Assembly (NCBI RefSeq): GCF_034377145.1
Contig: NZ_CP139709.1
Span: forward strand, 1 to 64,000
Direction of reading: 5' to 3'
Length of the DNA: 64,000 nt
Source: Sulfitobacter sp. OXR-159
GTDB lineage: Bacteria > Pseudomonadota > Alphaproteobacteria > Rhodobacterales > Rhodobacteraceae
Position numbers and translations under genes: made by a program. Below are positions 1 through 9,600 of this stretch, one piece after another; position 1 is the first letter of the stretch; every line of letters starts with the position of its first letter. The notes beneath the pieces were generated by a model that made no database searches, had not been told where the DNA came from, and saw only the letters and a list, made by a program, of their open reading frames with translations.

Positions 1-4
1 CGGC

Positions 5-394
5 ATGAACACCAAACTTCATGCAATCTGCGATAGCCGGGGACGCCCACTCAACCTGTTCGTAACGGGAGGACAGGTGAGCGACTACATAGGTGCGCGA
101 GCGCTTTGCGATAGTCTTCCGGATGTCGATTGGCTGCTCGGCGATCGCGGCTACGACGCCGACTGGTTCAGAGAAGCATTAAAAGATAAGGGGATACACG
201 CCTGCATCCCCGGACGAAAACAGCGGAAGGCGACGGTGAAGTATGACAAGCGCAGATACAAACGCCGCAATCGGATCGAGATCATGTTCGGCAGACTCAA
301 GGATTGGCGGCGCGTTGCCACTCGCTACGACCGATGCCCAAAGGTCTTCCTCTCAGCCATCGCTCTCGCCGCCACTGTCATCTACTGGCTATGA
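5..394 (+). pseudogene. IS5-family transposase, C-terminal part (orfB-like)
   Basis: The 129-residue product carries the C-terminal half of an IS5-type DDE transposase. It has the motif LLGDRGYDADWF, which holds the second catalytic Asp, and NRIEIMFGRLKDWRRVATRYD, with the catalytic Glu in the usual spacing. IS5 elements of this group often split the transposase into two frames, so this may be the second frame rather than a true truncation. The first part would lie outside the window. The gene ends just before an IS110-type gene, so the left edge of the window is stacked mobile DNA. I cannot define the ends of the element. Confidence 0.7.
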
Positions 395-718
395 GATGCT
401 GTAACGGGGCCTGCGTCGCGCACTGGCCGTTATGTCTTGCATTCTCAAAGGCAAGCTGCCGCCGTTCCCGTATTAGATCCTAAAGGAGGAATATGGGATG
501 AAGTTGTTTATTGGACTTGATGTATCGCTCGCAAAGACTGCGGTTTGCGTGGTCAATGAACATGGTAAAATTGTGAAAGAAACAGAGGTTGCCAGCGAAC
601 CAGAAGCCCTCTCAGCGTTTGCAGGCACGCTGCCTGGAACGGTTGCAATCATAGGATTGGAAGCTGGACCGTTGTCGCAATGGCTGCATCGTGGATTGAC
701 TGAGTCTGGCCTCGATGT

Positions 719-2110
719 GGTCGTGTCGCGAAGGTGGTGGAAATTCGAAGGTGGCGTAATCTCCGGGTGACTTGAACCCACCCAACCGGCGGCAGCAACC
801 GCCAGGGAGATCACGCCATGAAGAACGATACCGACACTGCCGCGCTTTCGCTACTGTCCAATGAAGCGGGCCATGATCCGATCGAGGATCGCTTGCGGGA
901 GAATATCCGCGCTACGATCGAGGCGGTTTTCGAAGAGGAGCTGGAGGCGTTTCTGGGGCGCTGCCGTTATGATCGCCGCCCCGGCAAACTCACGGGCTAC
1001 CGGCACGGCCACCGGGAGCGTCAGCTGATCGGCACATTTGGGACCGAGACGATAAGTGTGCCGCGCGCCCGCGCCGTCGATGAGGCTGGCAAGACCACGG
1101 AATGGCGCTCGAAGGCGCTGCCGCGCTACCAGCGGCTGACCAAGAAGGCTGAAGCCCTCATCGCTTCGGTCTATCTGGCCGGCACCAACACACGACGGGT
1201 GAAGCGGGCACTGTATGGACTGTTTCAGGGCGCGGTAAGCAAGGACGTGGTCAGCCGGGCCTGGCGCAAGGTGAAGGTCGACTGGGACGCCTGGGTCGCG
1301 CGCGATCTGGCCAATGAGGACATCGTCCGGCTGATCCTCGACGGCACGGTGATCAAGACACGCATCGGCAGACGCGCCACGAACATCTCGGTGCTGGCGG
1401 CCATTGGCATACGCCGGGACGGGCAGAAGGTGCTGCTTTCGATCATGAATATGGGCGGTGAAAGCAAGGCTGCCTGGGCCGAGTTTCTCGGCGATCTCGA
1501 TGCGCGTGGCCTGAAGCGACCGGAATTTGTCATTGTCGACGGCGCGCCAGGGCTTGAGGCCGCCCTCGTCGCGCTCTGGGGCGAGGACCTGCCGATCCAG
1601 CGCTGCACCGTTCACAAGCACCGCAATCTTCTCGGCCACGCCCCGAAACGCATGCAGGACGAGTTGACCGAGGATTACCGCGACATGATCTATGCTGACG
1701 ATGCGGGCGAAATCGACAAACGTCGTAAGGCGTTCCTGCGCAAATGGCGGCTGAAGTGCCGCGCGGTGGCGGACAGCCTGGAAGAGGCCGGTGACCGGCT
1801 ATTCACCTTCACGCGGCTGGACCCATCGCAGTGGAAATCGGCCCGGACGACAAACGCCATTGAGCGCCTGAACGAGGAGTTCCGCCGCCGCATCAAGACC
1901 CAGACCGTGCTGCCCTGCGCCGAAACCGTGCCGATGCTCCTTTGGGCGCTGATGGCATCGGGCCAGATCCAGATGCGGAAAGTGGACGGTTGGGAAACCT
2001 TGGCTCAGCCCATCGCTCCAATCAGCCTTGACCTCGCGGCTTGATCAGGCCCAAATCCCCATGCTCGGAGAACGCCGCCGGAGAATTTCCACCAGATTCG
2101 AGACACCACC
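719..2110 (+). mobile_element. IS256-family element, copy 1 (1,392 bp)
   Basis: The ends are imperfect inverted repeats: the left end starts GGTCGTGTCGCGAAGGTGG and the complement of the right end starts GGTGGTGTCTCGAATCTGG; both then continue with TGGAAATTC. The element is flanked by an 8-bp duplication CTCGATGT (711-718 and 2111-2118), the size expected for IS256. A second, apparently identical copy lies at 42550-43941 in the same orientation. The insertion splits an IS110-type transposase. Confidence 0.93.
818..2044 (+). CDS. IS256-family (mutator-type) transposase
   Basis: This is a full-length 408-residue mutator-type transposase. The catalytic regions are visible: LILDGTVIKT (first Asp), FVIVDGAPGLEAAL (second Asp), the conserved RCTVHKHRNLL stretch, and TTNAIERLNEEFRRR (Glu). 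Length and motif order match the family. A good ribosome binding site (CAGGGAGA) precedes the ATG. The same protein is encoded at 42649-43875 without any residue change. The transposase looks intact, so the element may still be active. Confidence 0.95.
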   Translation: MKNDTDTAALSLLSNEAGHDPIEDRLRENIRATIEAVFEEELEAFLGRCRYDRRPGKLTGYRHGHRERQLIGTFGTETISVPRARAVDEAGKTTEWRSKALPRYQRLTKKAEALIASVYLAGTNTRRVKRALYGLFQGAVSKDVVSRAWRKVKVDWDAWVARDLANEDIVRLILDGTVIKTRIGRRATNISVLAAIGIRRDGQKVLLSIMNMGGESKAAWAEFLGDLDARGLKRPEFVIVDGAPGLEAALVALWGEDLPIQRCTVHKHRNLLGHAPKRMQDELTEDYRDMIYADDAGEIDKRRKAFLRKWRLKCRAVADSLEEAGDRLFTFTRLDPSQWKSARTTNAIERLNEEFRRRIKTQTVLPCAETVPMLLWALMASGQIQMRKVDGWETLAQPIAPISLDLAA

Positions 2111-2932
2111 CTCGATGTCGTGCTGATGGAGACCCGGCAAGTGAAGGGCGCGTTGAAAGCGATGCCGATCAAAACGGATCGGCGGGATGCCGAAGGGATT
2201 GCCCGCTTGCTTCATATCGGCTGGTTCAGGCCGGTGCATTGCAAATCCGTGTCAGCACAAGAGGTTCGCGCGCTTCTGGGTGCCCGTAAAGCAATCCAGC
2301 AAGGTATGATCGCTCTGGAGATGTCACTGCGCGGGCTGTTGCGGAATTTCGGGCTTAAGGTAGGCGCGATCTCACGTGGGCGTTATGACATGCGAGTGCG
2401 CGAACTTGTGGAGGGCAATGCCATGTTGGAGGCAGCAACGGTGCCCATGCTCAAATCCCGTGCTGCATTGCGCAGTAACCTGGCCAATCTGGAACGGGAG
2501 GTTCGCGGGCTTGCGAAGGACGACCCAGTCTGCCGCTTGCTGATGACAATGCCGGGCATTGGAGCGGTCGTCGCTCTGACCTTCAAATCCGCAGTTGATG
2601 ATCCCGCCCGCTTCAAATCTTCCAAACGTGTTGGACCCTGGGTGGGCCTAACGCCATCGCGGCACCAATCGGGCGAGCGCGATGTCATTGGTGGTATTAC
2701 CAAGGCGGGAGATGTAAATTTGCGCCGTGCGTTGTGTCAAGCCGCGACAGTCATGTTACATCGCGGCCGGCCCTCATGGCTCAGAACATGGGCTGCGCGC
2801 GTGGCCAAGCGTCGGGGAAGTAAGAGGGCAATGGTCGCGCTGGCAAGGCGCATTGGTGTTGTTCTTCATCGCATGTGGCGGGACGGCACCGAGTTCAATC
2901 ACGCAAACCCACCAATCGTTGGAGGCATTTAG

Positions 2933-3304
2933 ACAGCATTAGAACGCTTGGAAGCGAACCATTGAAGGCTGCTTGACTGCGGCCCTTCGAGGTCCCCACC
3001 GGGACGTGGTTCCGAAGATGCCGTGGTCAGGACTGTCGCCGAATGGACCTTCGAGCACGCTTATGAGATGGGCACTTCGGGCACCACACTGGATCAGCAT
3101 CATGTTGGCAGCCATCGCGCTGACCACGGACCGAAGCATGAACCCGGGGAAGATCTTGTATTGAAGGGTTGAAAATACGAAGCGCTTCGAGGGTCTGCTC
3201 CCAACCTTGTCATAACAGTACGACGACGGAAACTGCCGCCGCCGTCAATGTTCGGCTGTCTTTTTATCATTGACAGACATGTCCCCGTTACCGAAGTCCT
3301 GTGC
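2933..3304. other. Gap with no convincing gene
   Basis: This stretch lies between the IS110-type transposase and the end of the MarR gene. Short open frames exist on both strands, but none has a family signature or a good start. It may hold the right end of the IS110-type element plus the 3' flank of the MarR gene. Confidence 0.4.
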
Positions 3305-3811
3305 CTAGCCTAAATTTTTCTCTGCTGCACGCCGATTACGGTATGCCCTTAAGTTATTGTCGCGTGCCGTTTCCAAGCTGATCTGCAAAAATTCCCAGTT
3401 TTGCGCGGACATGTTCCCGCGTGTGATCGTTTCAACTTCGTCTCCAATGTTTTTTAGCGCAGCGAGTAGCGGTTCTGCCTTATCTGTTACCTGGACCATC
3501 TTGGCGCGGCGGTCATATAGATCGGGGCTTCGGGATACCAATCCTGCCGCCTCAAGGCTTTTTAAAACTCGCGCGGCGCTCATCGCTCCAAAGCCGCTTA
3601 GATCAGCTAGATCATTTTGATTTATGGGGCCAAAGCGCGCAATATTTGCTAATGTTCGTGCTTCACTCGGCGTGATGCCGAGCGCAGCATCACGTACTCC
3701 ATGCTCAAATTCTGCTCGTAACATGCGTGCAATATCAAGCAGTAAAAAGAACGCGCTATCGGAATCTATAGATTGGTGCATGTGATGCCTTATATTTCGC
3801 CCGAACCACAA
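3305..3811 (-). CDS. MarR-family transcriptional regulator
   Basis: The 168-residue product has the winged-helix layout of MarR proteins. A helical dimerisation region lies at about residues 15-45. It is followed by the helix-turn-helix around INQNDLADLSGFGAMSAARV and the wing motif LVSRSPDLYDRRAKMVQVTD, which contains the characteristic D-x-R-(x)-K pattern. A helical C-terminal part follows. An internal ATG at residue 11 is an alternative start. The gene sits alone, in the same orientation as the rhamnose operon upstream, about 170 bases past rfbD. Its target and ligand cannot be read from the sequence. Confidence 0.82.
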   Translation of the reverse strand: MWFGRNIRHHMHQSIDSDSAFFLLLDIARMLRAEFEHGVRDAALGITPSEARTLANIARFGPINQNDLADLSGFGAMSAARVLKSLEAAGLVSRSPDLYDRRAKMVQVTDKAEPLLAALKNIGDEVETITRGNMSAQNWEFLQISLETARDNNLRAYRNRRAAEKNLG

Positions 3812-3880
3812 GTACTAAGCGGCGCATATTAATTCAAGCTGTTCGGTTTGCCTCGAAGGCGCGGAGTGCAGAGAAATTTT

Positions 3881-3973
3881 GTGATATGCACGCCCCTCAT
3901 TTGGATCATGTTGAAACCGGCTGCCGCGATGCTTTTCCAAGCCTAGCTCGTTTGTGACGATGGTTTGGGCATC
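3881..3973 (-). pseudogene. Remnant duplicate of the NRPS thioesterase 3' region
   Basis: This stretch of about 93 bases aligns with 6721-6812, inside the thioesterase domain of the NRPS gene. By eye it shows roughly 15 mismatches and one single-base insertion. The insertion breaks the reading frame, so the remnant is non-coding. Similarity stops on both sides. It lies just downstream of the rfbD stop codon in the same orientation as the NRPS copy. Confidence 0.72.
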
Positions 3974-3980
3974 GGCTGGT

Positions 3981-4823
3981 TTAGATCATTTTCTCTACGA
4001 CCTCAGCCAGCTCAGCCTGCCAATCCGGCCGCCGAATACCAAAGTCTGCTTCTAAAGAGGTGCAATCGAGCCGAGAGTTTAAAGGCCTTTGCGCTGCCGT
4101 TGGGTACTCGGAGGTGGGAATACCGGAGACTGTCACTTTTTGCCCTGAGCATGCAAATGTTCCGCACGCGACGCCTTTCCAACTTACGAAGGGCGCTCCG
4201 GCAAAGTGATAGGTACCTCCGCTTTGGCCTGCGACCATCGCTTCAGCCATTTTGAGTAAAGCTTCACCAATAGCGCGCGCCGAGGTCGGCCCACCGATTT
4301 GGTCATCGACCACATTTAATCGATCGCGCTTTTGGGCAAGCTCAAGCATGGCAGTCACAAAATTCCGGCCCGTGGCAGAGAACACCCAAGAGGTGCGCAA
4401 GATTGCATGCGGCCCTCCTGCTGCACGGACCGCGGCTTCTCCCGCAGCCTTACTGCGCCCATAGGCGTTTAGGGGAGAGGTCGGGTCTTCGGGGCGCCAA
4501 GGGCGTTGTCCGCGACCGTCAAACACGTAATCCGTCGAAACATGCAAGAACGGGATAGAGGCTTCAGCGCAGGCGCGCGCCATAGCTCCGGGGGCTGCTG
4601 CGTTTATTACAGTGGCCAGGGCTTCTTCTTCCTCAGCGCGATCAACAGCCGTGTAGGCTGCAGCGTTAATCACCGCTGAGGGCTCTGCGGCGTGTATGGC
4701 TGCAGCACATGTATCGGGATCCGTCAGATCGGCAGCGTCCCGATTGAGAAATAGCGCATCAGGCGCGCTTGCGCGTAGCGCTACGGCGAGTTGGCCGGTG
4801 GCGCCGAAGACCAGCAGGCTCAT
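3981..4823 (-). CDS. rfbD: dTDP-4-dehydrorhamnose reductase
   Basis: This enzyme (280 residues) reduces dTDP-4-keto-L-rhamnose to dTDP-L-rhamnose with NAD(P)H, the last step of the rhamnose nucleotide pathway in the cytoplasm. The N-terminal Rossmann motif is [12 protein letters not shown]. The family landmarks [22 protein letters not shown] and the catalytic YGRSK (Tyr and Lys of the extended SDR family) are all present. Length is normal for RmlD. The start codon overlaps the rfbB stop (ATGA), so the two are translationally coupled. It is the last gene of the rfbC-rfbB-rfbD operon; no rfbA follows. Confidence 0.95.
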   Translation of the reverse strand: MSLLVFGATGQLAVALRASAPDALFLNRDAADLTDPDTCAAAIHAAEPSAVINAAAYTAVDRAEEEEALATVINAAAPGAMARACAEASIPFLHVSTDYVFDGRGQRPWRPEDPTSPLNAYGRSKAAGEAAVRAAGGPHAILRTSWVFSATGRNFVTAMLELAQKRDRLNVVDDQIGGPTSARAIGEALLKMAEAMVAGQSGGTYHFAGAPFVSWKGVACGTFACSGQKVTVSGIPTSEYPTAAQRPLNSRLDCTSLEADFGIRRPDWQAELAEVVEKMI

Positions 4824-5857
4824 GCTTGGCCAAGCCGATTGCCGACCCCCTCACGCTTTTGTAGCGCCTGCCACCATCCGGGGTTGTTGAGGTACCACTG
4901 CACTGTGTGGCGCAATCCCTCTTCTAGCGTCATTGAGGGCTGCCAGCCGAGTTCTTCGCGGATGCGGCTGGCATCGATTGCATAGCGTGCATCATGACCA
5001 GGGCGATCCTCGACAAAGGTGATAAGATCGGAATAGGGGTGGTCCGCCGGCTGCAGTTCGTCCAACAGCGTGCAAATTTGCCGTACCAAATCAATGTTAC
5101 GGGCTTCGGCGTTGCCGCCGATATTATAGGTTCGCCCGAGGGTGCCTTTTGTAAGAACTGTCAGCAGAGCGTCGGCGTGATCATCGACGTAGAGCCAGTC
5201 GCGCACATTGTCGCCTTTTCCATATATCGGGATCGGCTTGCTCGCCAAAGCGTTGAGGATCACCACGGGGATCAGCTTTTCGGGGAAGTGATGATGGCCA
5301 TAGTTGTTGGAGCAATTGGTTATCAGAACCGGCAAGCCGTAAGTTTCGCCCCAAGCGCGTACGAGATGGTCGGAGGCGGCCTTTGAAGCGGAGTAAGGGC
5401 TATTTGGGGCATAGGGTGTGTCTTCGGTAAAGTGCCCTGCGGGGCCGAGGCTTCCGTATACTTCGTCCGTAGAGACATGATGAAACCGGAAGCCAGTTTG
5501 GCGGCCGTGCTCTTCCCAATAGGCCCGCGCCGCTTGCAGCAGAGAAAATGTGCCAGTTACATTTGTATCGATGAAGGCGCCAGGCCCATCGATGGAGCGA
5601 TCAACATGGCTTTCGGCCGCAAGATGCAGCACCGCATCGGGCCGGTGATCGGCAAAAATTTGAGCCAAAGCGTTGCCATCGCGGATGTCGGCCTGTTCGA
5701 AAGTGTAGTCAGGCATATCCGCAACATCATTGAGGTTGTCGAGACAAGCGGCATAGGTCAGCGCATCCACGTTCACCACTGCATGTCCTCTTTTCAACGC
5801 AAGGCGCACCACAGCAGACCCGATGAATCCGGCCCCGCCGGTGACCAGCAATTTCAT
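4820..5857 (-). CDS. rfbB: dTDP-glucose 4,6-dehydratase
   Basis: This NAD-dependent enzyme converts dTDP-glucose to dTDP-4-keto-6-deoxyglucose. From the chosen start the product has 345 residues and begins [17 protein letters not shown], the NAD-binding Rossmann motif. [12 protein letters not shown] and the catalytic [15 protein letters not shown] (Tyr-x3-Lys) follow, then [18 protein letters not shown], which is diagnostic for RmlB. A longer start at 5872 exists, but GGGAGAG lies at the right distance from the ATG at 5857, and that ATG overlaps the rfbC stop. The gene is between rfbC and rfbD in one operon. Confidence 0.96.
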   Translation of the reverse strand: MKLLVTGGAGFIGSAVVRLALKRGHAVVNVDALTYAACLDNLNDVADMPDYTFEQADIRDGNALAQIFADHRPDAVLHLAAESHVDRSIDGPGAFIDTNVTGTFSLLQAARAYWEEHGRQTGFRFHHVSTDEVYGSLGPAGHFTEDTPYAPNSPYSASKAASDHLVRAWGETYGLPVLITNCSNNYGHHHFPEKLIPVVILNALASKPIPIYGKGDNVRDWLYVDDHADALLTVLTKGTLGRTYNIGGNAEARNIDLVRQICTLLDELQPADHPYSDLITFVEDRPGHDARYAIDASRIREELGWQPSMTLEEGLRHTVQWYLNNPGWWQALQKREGVGNRLGQA

Positions 5858-6426
5858 GCGGTACTCTCCCATGTGAAATGCGCGGCGTGCTCTGACAGGA
5901 GAGGCGCTTTTGCGTCTTTATCGGATAGGATTGGGGCCTTCCCTTCAAGCCCCCAGTCAATGTTGAGCGCGGGATCGTTCCATCGGACGGCCGCATCGCA
6001 CTTCGGAGCATAGGTGTCGGTGCATTTGTAGATGACTTCTGTCATCGGCTCGCGGGTGATGAACCCATGCATGAAGCCCGCCGGGATCAACAGCTGGTGG
6101 CCGTTCTCGAAACTGAGTTCAACGCCGACCCACTTTCCAAAATTTGGCGAGCCATGTCGGATATCTACGGCCACATCGTAGAGCGCGCCTCGTCCACAGC
6201 GCACCAGCTTTGTCTGGGCATGTGGAGGGGTTTGGAAATGCAGGCCACGCAAGGTGTTGGCTGCTTTCGATAGAGAGTGGTTGTCTTGCACAAAATGATG
6301 ATGGATCCCGGCGGCGGCCAAGGTTTGAGCATTCCAGCTTTCGCTAAAAAAGCCACGTGCGTCACCGTGGCGGGCTGGGGTGAGGATCAATACTTCAGGT
6401 AGGCGCGTTTCTTCTATCTGCATCAT
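5854..6426 (-). CDS. rfbC: dTDP-4-dehydrorhamnose 3,5-epimerase
   Basis: This cupin-fold enzyme (190 residues) epimerises C3 and C5 of dTDP-4-keto-6-deoxyglucose. Family landmarks are [11 protein letters not shown] near the N-terminus, [28 protein letters not shown] (catalytic His region) and IPAGFMHGF. Its stop overlaps the rfbB start by ATGA. It is the first gene of the rhamnose operon, and about 220 bases separate it from the NRPS gene upstream, which has the same orientation. Two Met codons lie in tandem at the start; either could be used. Confidence 0.95.
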   Translation of the reverse strand: MMQIEETRLPEVLILTPARHGDARGFFSESWNAQTLAAAGIHHHFVQDNHSLSKAANTLRGLHFQTPPHAQTKLVRCGRGALYDVAVDIRHGSPNFGKWVGVELSFENGHQLLIPAGFMHGFITREPMTEVIYKCTDTYAPKCDAAVRWNDPALNIDWGLEGKAPILSDKDAKAPLLSEHAAHFTWESTA

Positions 6427-6650
6427 ATACCCGTATTCACAAACTGTCTTTTTGGCAAAAGATAGCGCGGGCCGTGGCCCAACCTTCTCTGCCTTTTAGG
6501 CGCTCTTTGGTCGCTGCAACAGGCCCTTGGCATTGAGCAGTTCTTCCCACCTCTTTAGGTGAGCTTTCATCCCGTTTTTTTGTCACTGGAGGCACGAGGC
6601 GAAAGCCTTGCGGGCGCCGCGGCATTTGGCGGCGACCGGTTGCTCGCACG

Positions 6651-9600
6651 CTACCGCGGGGCGCAAAGCACTTTCGTGATATGCTGCGCCAATTCTTCAA
6701 CATGAGGGGGGTACAGCATTGTGATATGCCCGCCCTTCACTTGGATCATGTCAAAACCGGCTGCTGCAACGCTTTTCCAACCTAGCCCATTTGCGAAGAC
6801 GGCTTGGGCATCAAAGGGATCATCCGCTTTGAAGATTGTAATCTTGCGCGGGTAGGGGGCAGGTACATAGTTCGAAATGGCCAGCTCGCTCAAAGCAACA
6901 AACTGGGCAACGGAGCGCTCTTCATCGGAGGCGGGGGCTATATCCGTGCCGGCTTCTTTTAGCCGGGCCATTTCTTCAGCATGGAGCCTTTCACCGCGCC
7001 GCTCTTGCTTGAGCTTGTCGAGATAGGGTTTGCCCTGTTTGAGGAGGTTTTTAAAATGTACCCACCTGTGCCCAAAGCGTCCTTTTCGGTCGCGCCCATC
7101 CGGTCCACTGGCATCGAGAAAGATCAGTGCCCGTACATCACGGCCTGCTGCGAGGAGTTGCTGGGCTACTTCAAATGTAATGAAGCTGCTGACCGAGACC
7201 GCTACAAGCGCAATCGGCCCTTCGGGTCGGTGGTGTTTGATCTGCTCTACATAGAATGCCGCCAAGGCCTCAACGGTTGATGGTAGCCCTTCTTTGCGTA
7301 TCCCGATTGTGATGCCGAATAAAGGTTGATTGGGGTTCAGTGCGCCGGCCAGGGGGAGGAAGAAGGAATTGTTCTCTCCGAGTGCGTGTATCGCATAAAG
7401 CGGTGTGCGACCGCCGTTAGGCTGTAGGGGGATGACGCAAGACCGATCCTCGGCTTTGGTTTCGATGAGCTTTGCGATGCCGGCCGGGCTTGGGTCTTGA
7501 TAGAGTAGGCTGGGCTCAATGTGAGCATCAAAGGTCTTTCCCAAAAGCGTATTCAACCGCAGAAGAGAAAGAGAGTTGCCGCCAAGGTCGAAGAAGGAGC
7601 TGCTTGTCTCTACCGGCCCCGTTTCCAAAACGGTCTCAAAGAGCTTTGCCACCTGGCGGGCCTGTGGGGTTGCGGCTTGGGGTTGTGGAGCTGCGCTTTG
7701 TGTCACTTCTTGCGGAGGCGGGAGGGCTGCGACATCGATCTTTCCCCCTGGCGTGCGCGGCCAAGCCTCTACAAAAGAAAGGTCTGGCACCATATAGGCG
7801 GGGAGTTTTTCAGCGAGATAGGTTTGGAGTTCTTGCAAAGAAGGTGGGTCGGTTGCGCGTGCCCCGGAGTACCAGGCCACGAGCTTTTTGTTTCTGTCCT
7901 CTGGTATGGCGACATAGGCGCGTGCAACGTCGTGCCGTTCTTCTAGCAAGCTTTCAATCTGGTTGGGGTCAATCCGGAAGCCTCGGATTTTGATCTGCCG
8001 ATCCATCCGCCCCACAAAGTTCAAAAAGCTGTCTTGCCAGTACACCCGATCTCCCGTGCGGTACCTGCGGCCGGTTAAAATGTCTCTGCGGATTTGGAAA
8101 CCCGCAGGCTTGGTATCTCCAGCAATTACATAGCCTTCGGCGACGGCGGGGCCGGAAATGCAAAGCTCTCCTTGGGCTCCCATGGGGGCGAGAGAACCAT
8201 CAGCGGCCAGGACCCAGGCACGTGCATGGGCAAGCGGGCGGCCAATCGGGATAGAATGCTTCAAATGGCTATCGTCAGTCACTTCATAGGCGGTACAAGT
8301 GATGGTGGTTTCTGTAGGGCCATATCCATTGATCCAACGTATCTTTGGCGCGATATCACGCCATCTGCGCAAGACCGATAGCGGGACGCGCTCGCCTCCT
8401 ACGATGACCATGCGCAGATGGGGCGGTACAGGTCTGTTGTGGGTCTCCAAAAATAGGGTGAGCTCCACCCAAAAGCCTGTAGGTAGGTTGAGCAAAGTTA
8501 TGCGGTGTGCCTTACAGGCTTTCAGAAATGCCGAGACGGATTGCGACATTTCAGGGCTGCGCAGCACCAAAATGGCCCCAGAAAGAAGCGTCGGGATGAT
8601 CTCTTCGATCGCCACGTCAAAACTGAGGCTTGCAAACTGCAAGGCGCGATCTTCGGAAGACAGATCGAACACTTTGGTGACGGCTTCGGCATGAGCAGCA
8701 AGAGATGCCTGCGATACAACGACACCCTTTGGGCGTCCTGTGGTCCCGGAGGTGAAGAGAATATAGGCGTTCCGGCCTTGGCCCATATGGCTGCGATCTG
8801 GCGCGCGCGCTTGGCGTTCTTGTATTTGTTCGTAGCTCAATGCCAGCGTGGCGAGATCGAAAGGCGGTGCATCGGCATCGGTCAGAATGATCTTGGCGTC
8901 GCTGTCTTGAGCCATGATGCTTAAGGTAGCCGTTGGATAGGTTGGGTCCATCGGCACAAAGACCGCACCTGCTTTCCAAATAGCGAGAATGGCCACCACA
9001 AAGGCCGGGCTGCGTGAAGCGCAAATTCCAACGACATCGCCAGGTGTGATCTTGCGATCTATAAGACGTTGGGCGAGTGCATTGGATGCTGCATCCAGTT
9101 CGCCATAAGTTAGTTTTCCACCCCCAATCCGCTCAAGGGCCGTACGGCGGGGCGTGTGGGCTGCTTGTTGCTCAAAGGCGGTGATGCAACAGGGCTCAGC
9201 TGCAGTTGTATCTGTTTCGCCCGCAAGCAGGGTGAGCTGTTGCCTTTCATCATCATCGATCATTGAAAGGTCCGCCAGCGACGTCGTGGGGGCGGCTTCA
9301 GTCAGCGCGCAGAGCAGGTTCTTTAAGTAGCGGGCCAGGCGCGGCGCTTGGGGCACCTGATTGCTGTCATACTCCACTTCAATCCGTAGCGCCTCGTTTT
9401 GGTAGGCCGCGACGGTAAGGGGGAGGTCGTCCTCTTCGTATAGGTCTACGCGGCGATGCTGCCATGCATCGCCGTAGGTCTTCATTCGCACATCAAGAGT
9501 GCTTGTCTCAAACATCAATGAGGATTCGAGCAGTGGCTTGTCTGGCGGGACATTCGTAAAGCGACGTAGGCCTGCAAGGGGTGTATGTTCGAAAGGCCTC

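Larger units (their letters stand above)
498..2932 (+). pseudogene. IS110-family transposase split by an IS256-type element
   Basis: The N-terminal piece (498-718) begins with the DEDD-type motif FIGLDVSLAKTAVCVV. The C-terminal piece (from 2111) carries KTDRRDAEGIARLL and the transposase_20 signature LLMTMPGIGAVVALTF, followed by GPWVGLTPSRHQSG. Removing the insertion and one copy of its 8-bp duplication restores an uninterrupted frame of 344 residues (498-718 joined to 2119-2932). The gene was therefore intact until the IS256-type element landed after codon 73. A clear ribosome binding site (AAAGGAGG) precedes the ATG at 498. IS110 elements lack terminal repeats, so the outer ends cannot be fixed. 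The split gene should be inactive. Confidence 0.9.

Noticed and set aside
851..1639. 262-codon minus-strand frame, repeated at 42682-43470
   Set aside because: It is antisense to the IS256 transposase in both copies.
6437..6703. 88-codon frame between rfbC and the NRPS gene
   Set aside because: It overlaps the NRPS 3' end, has no ribosome binding site and no family signal.
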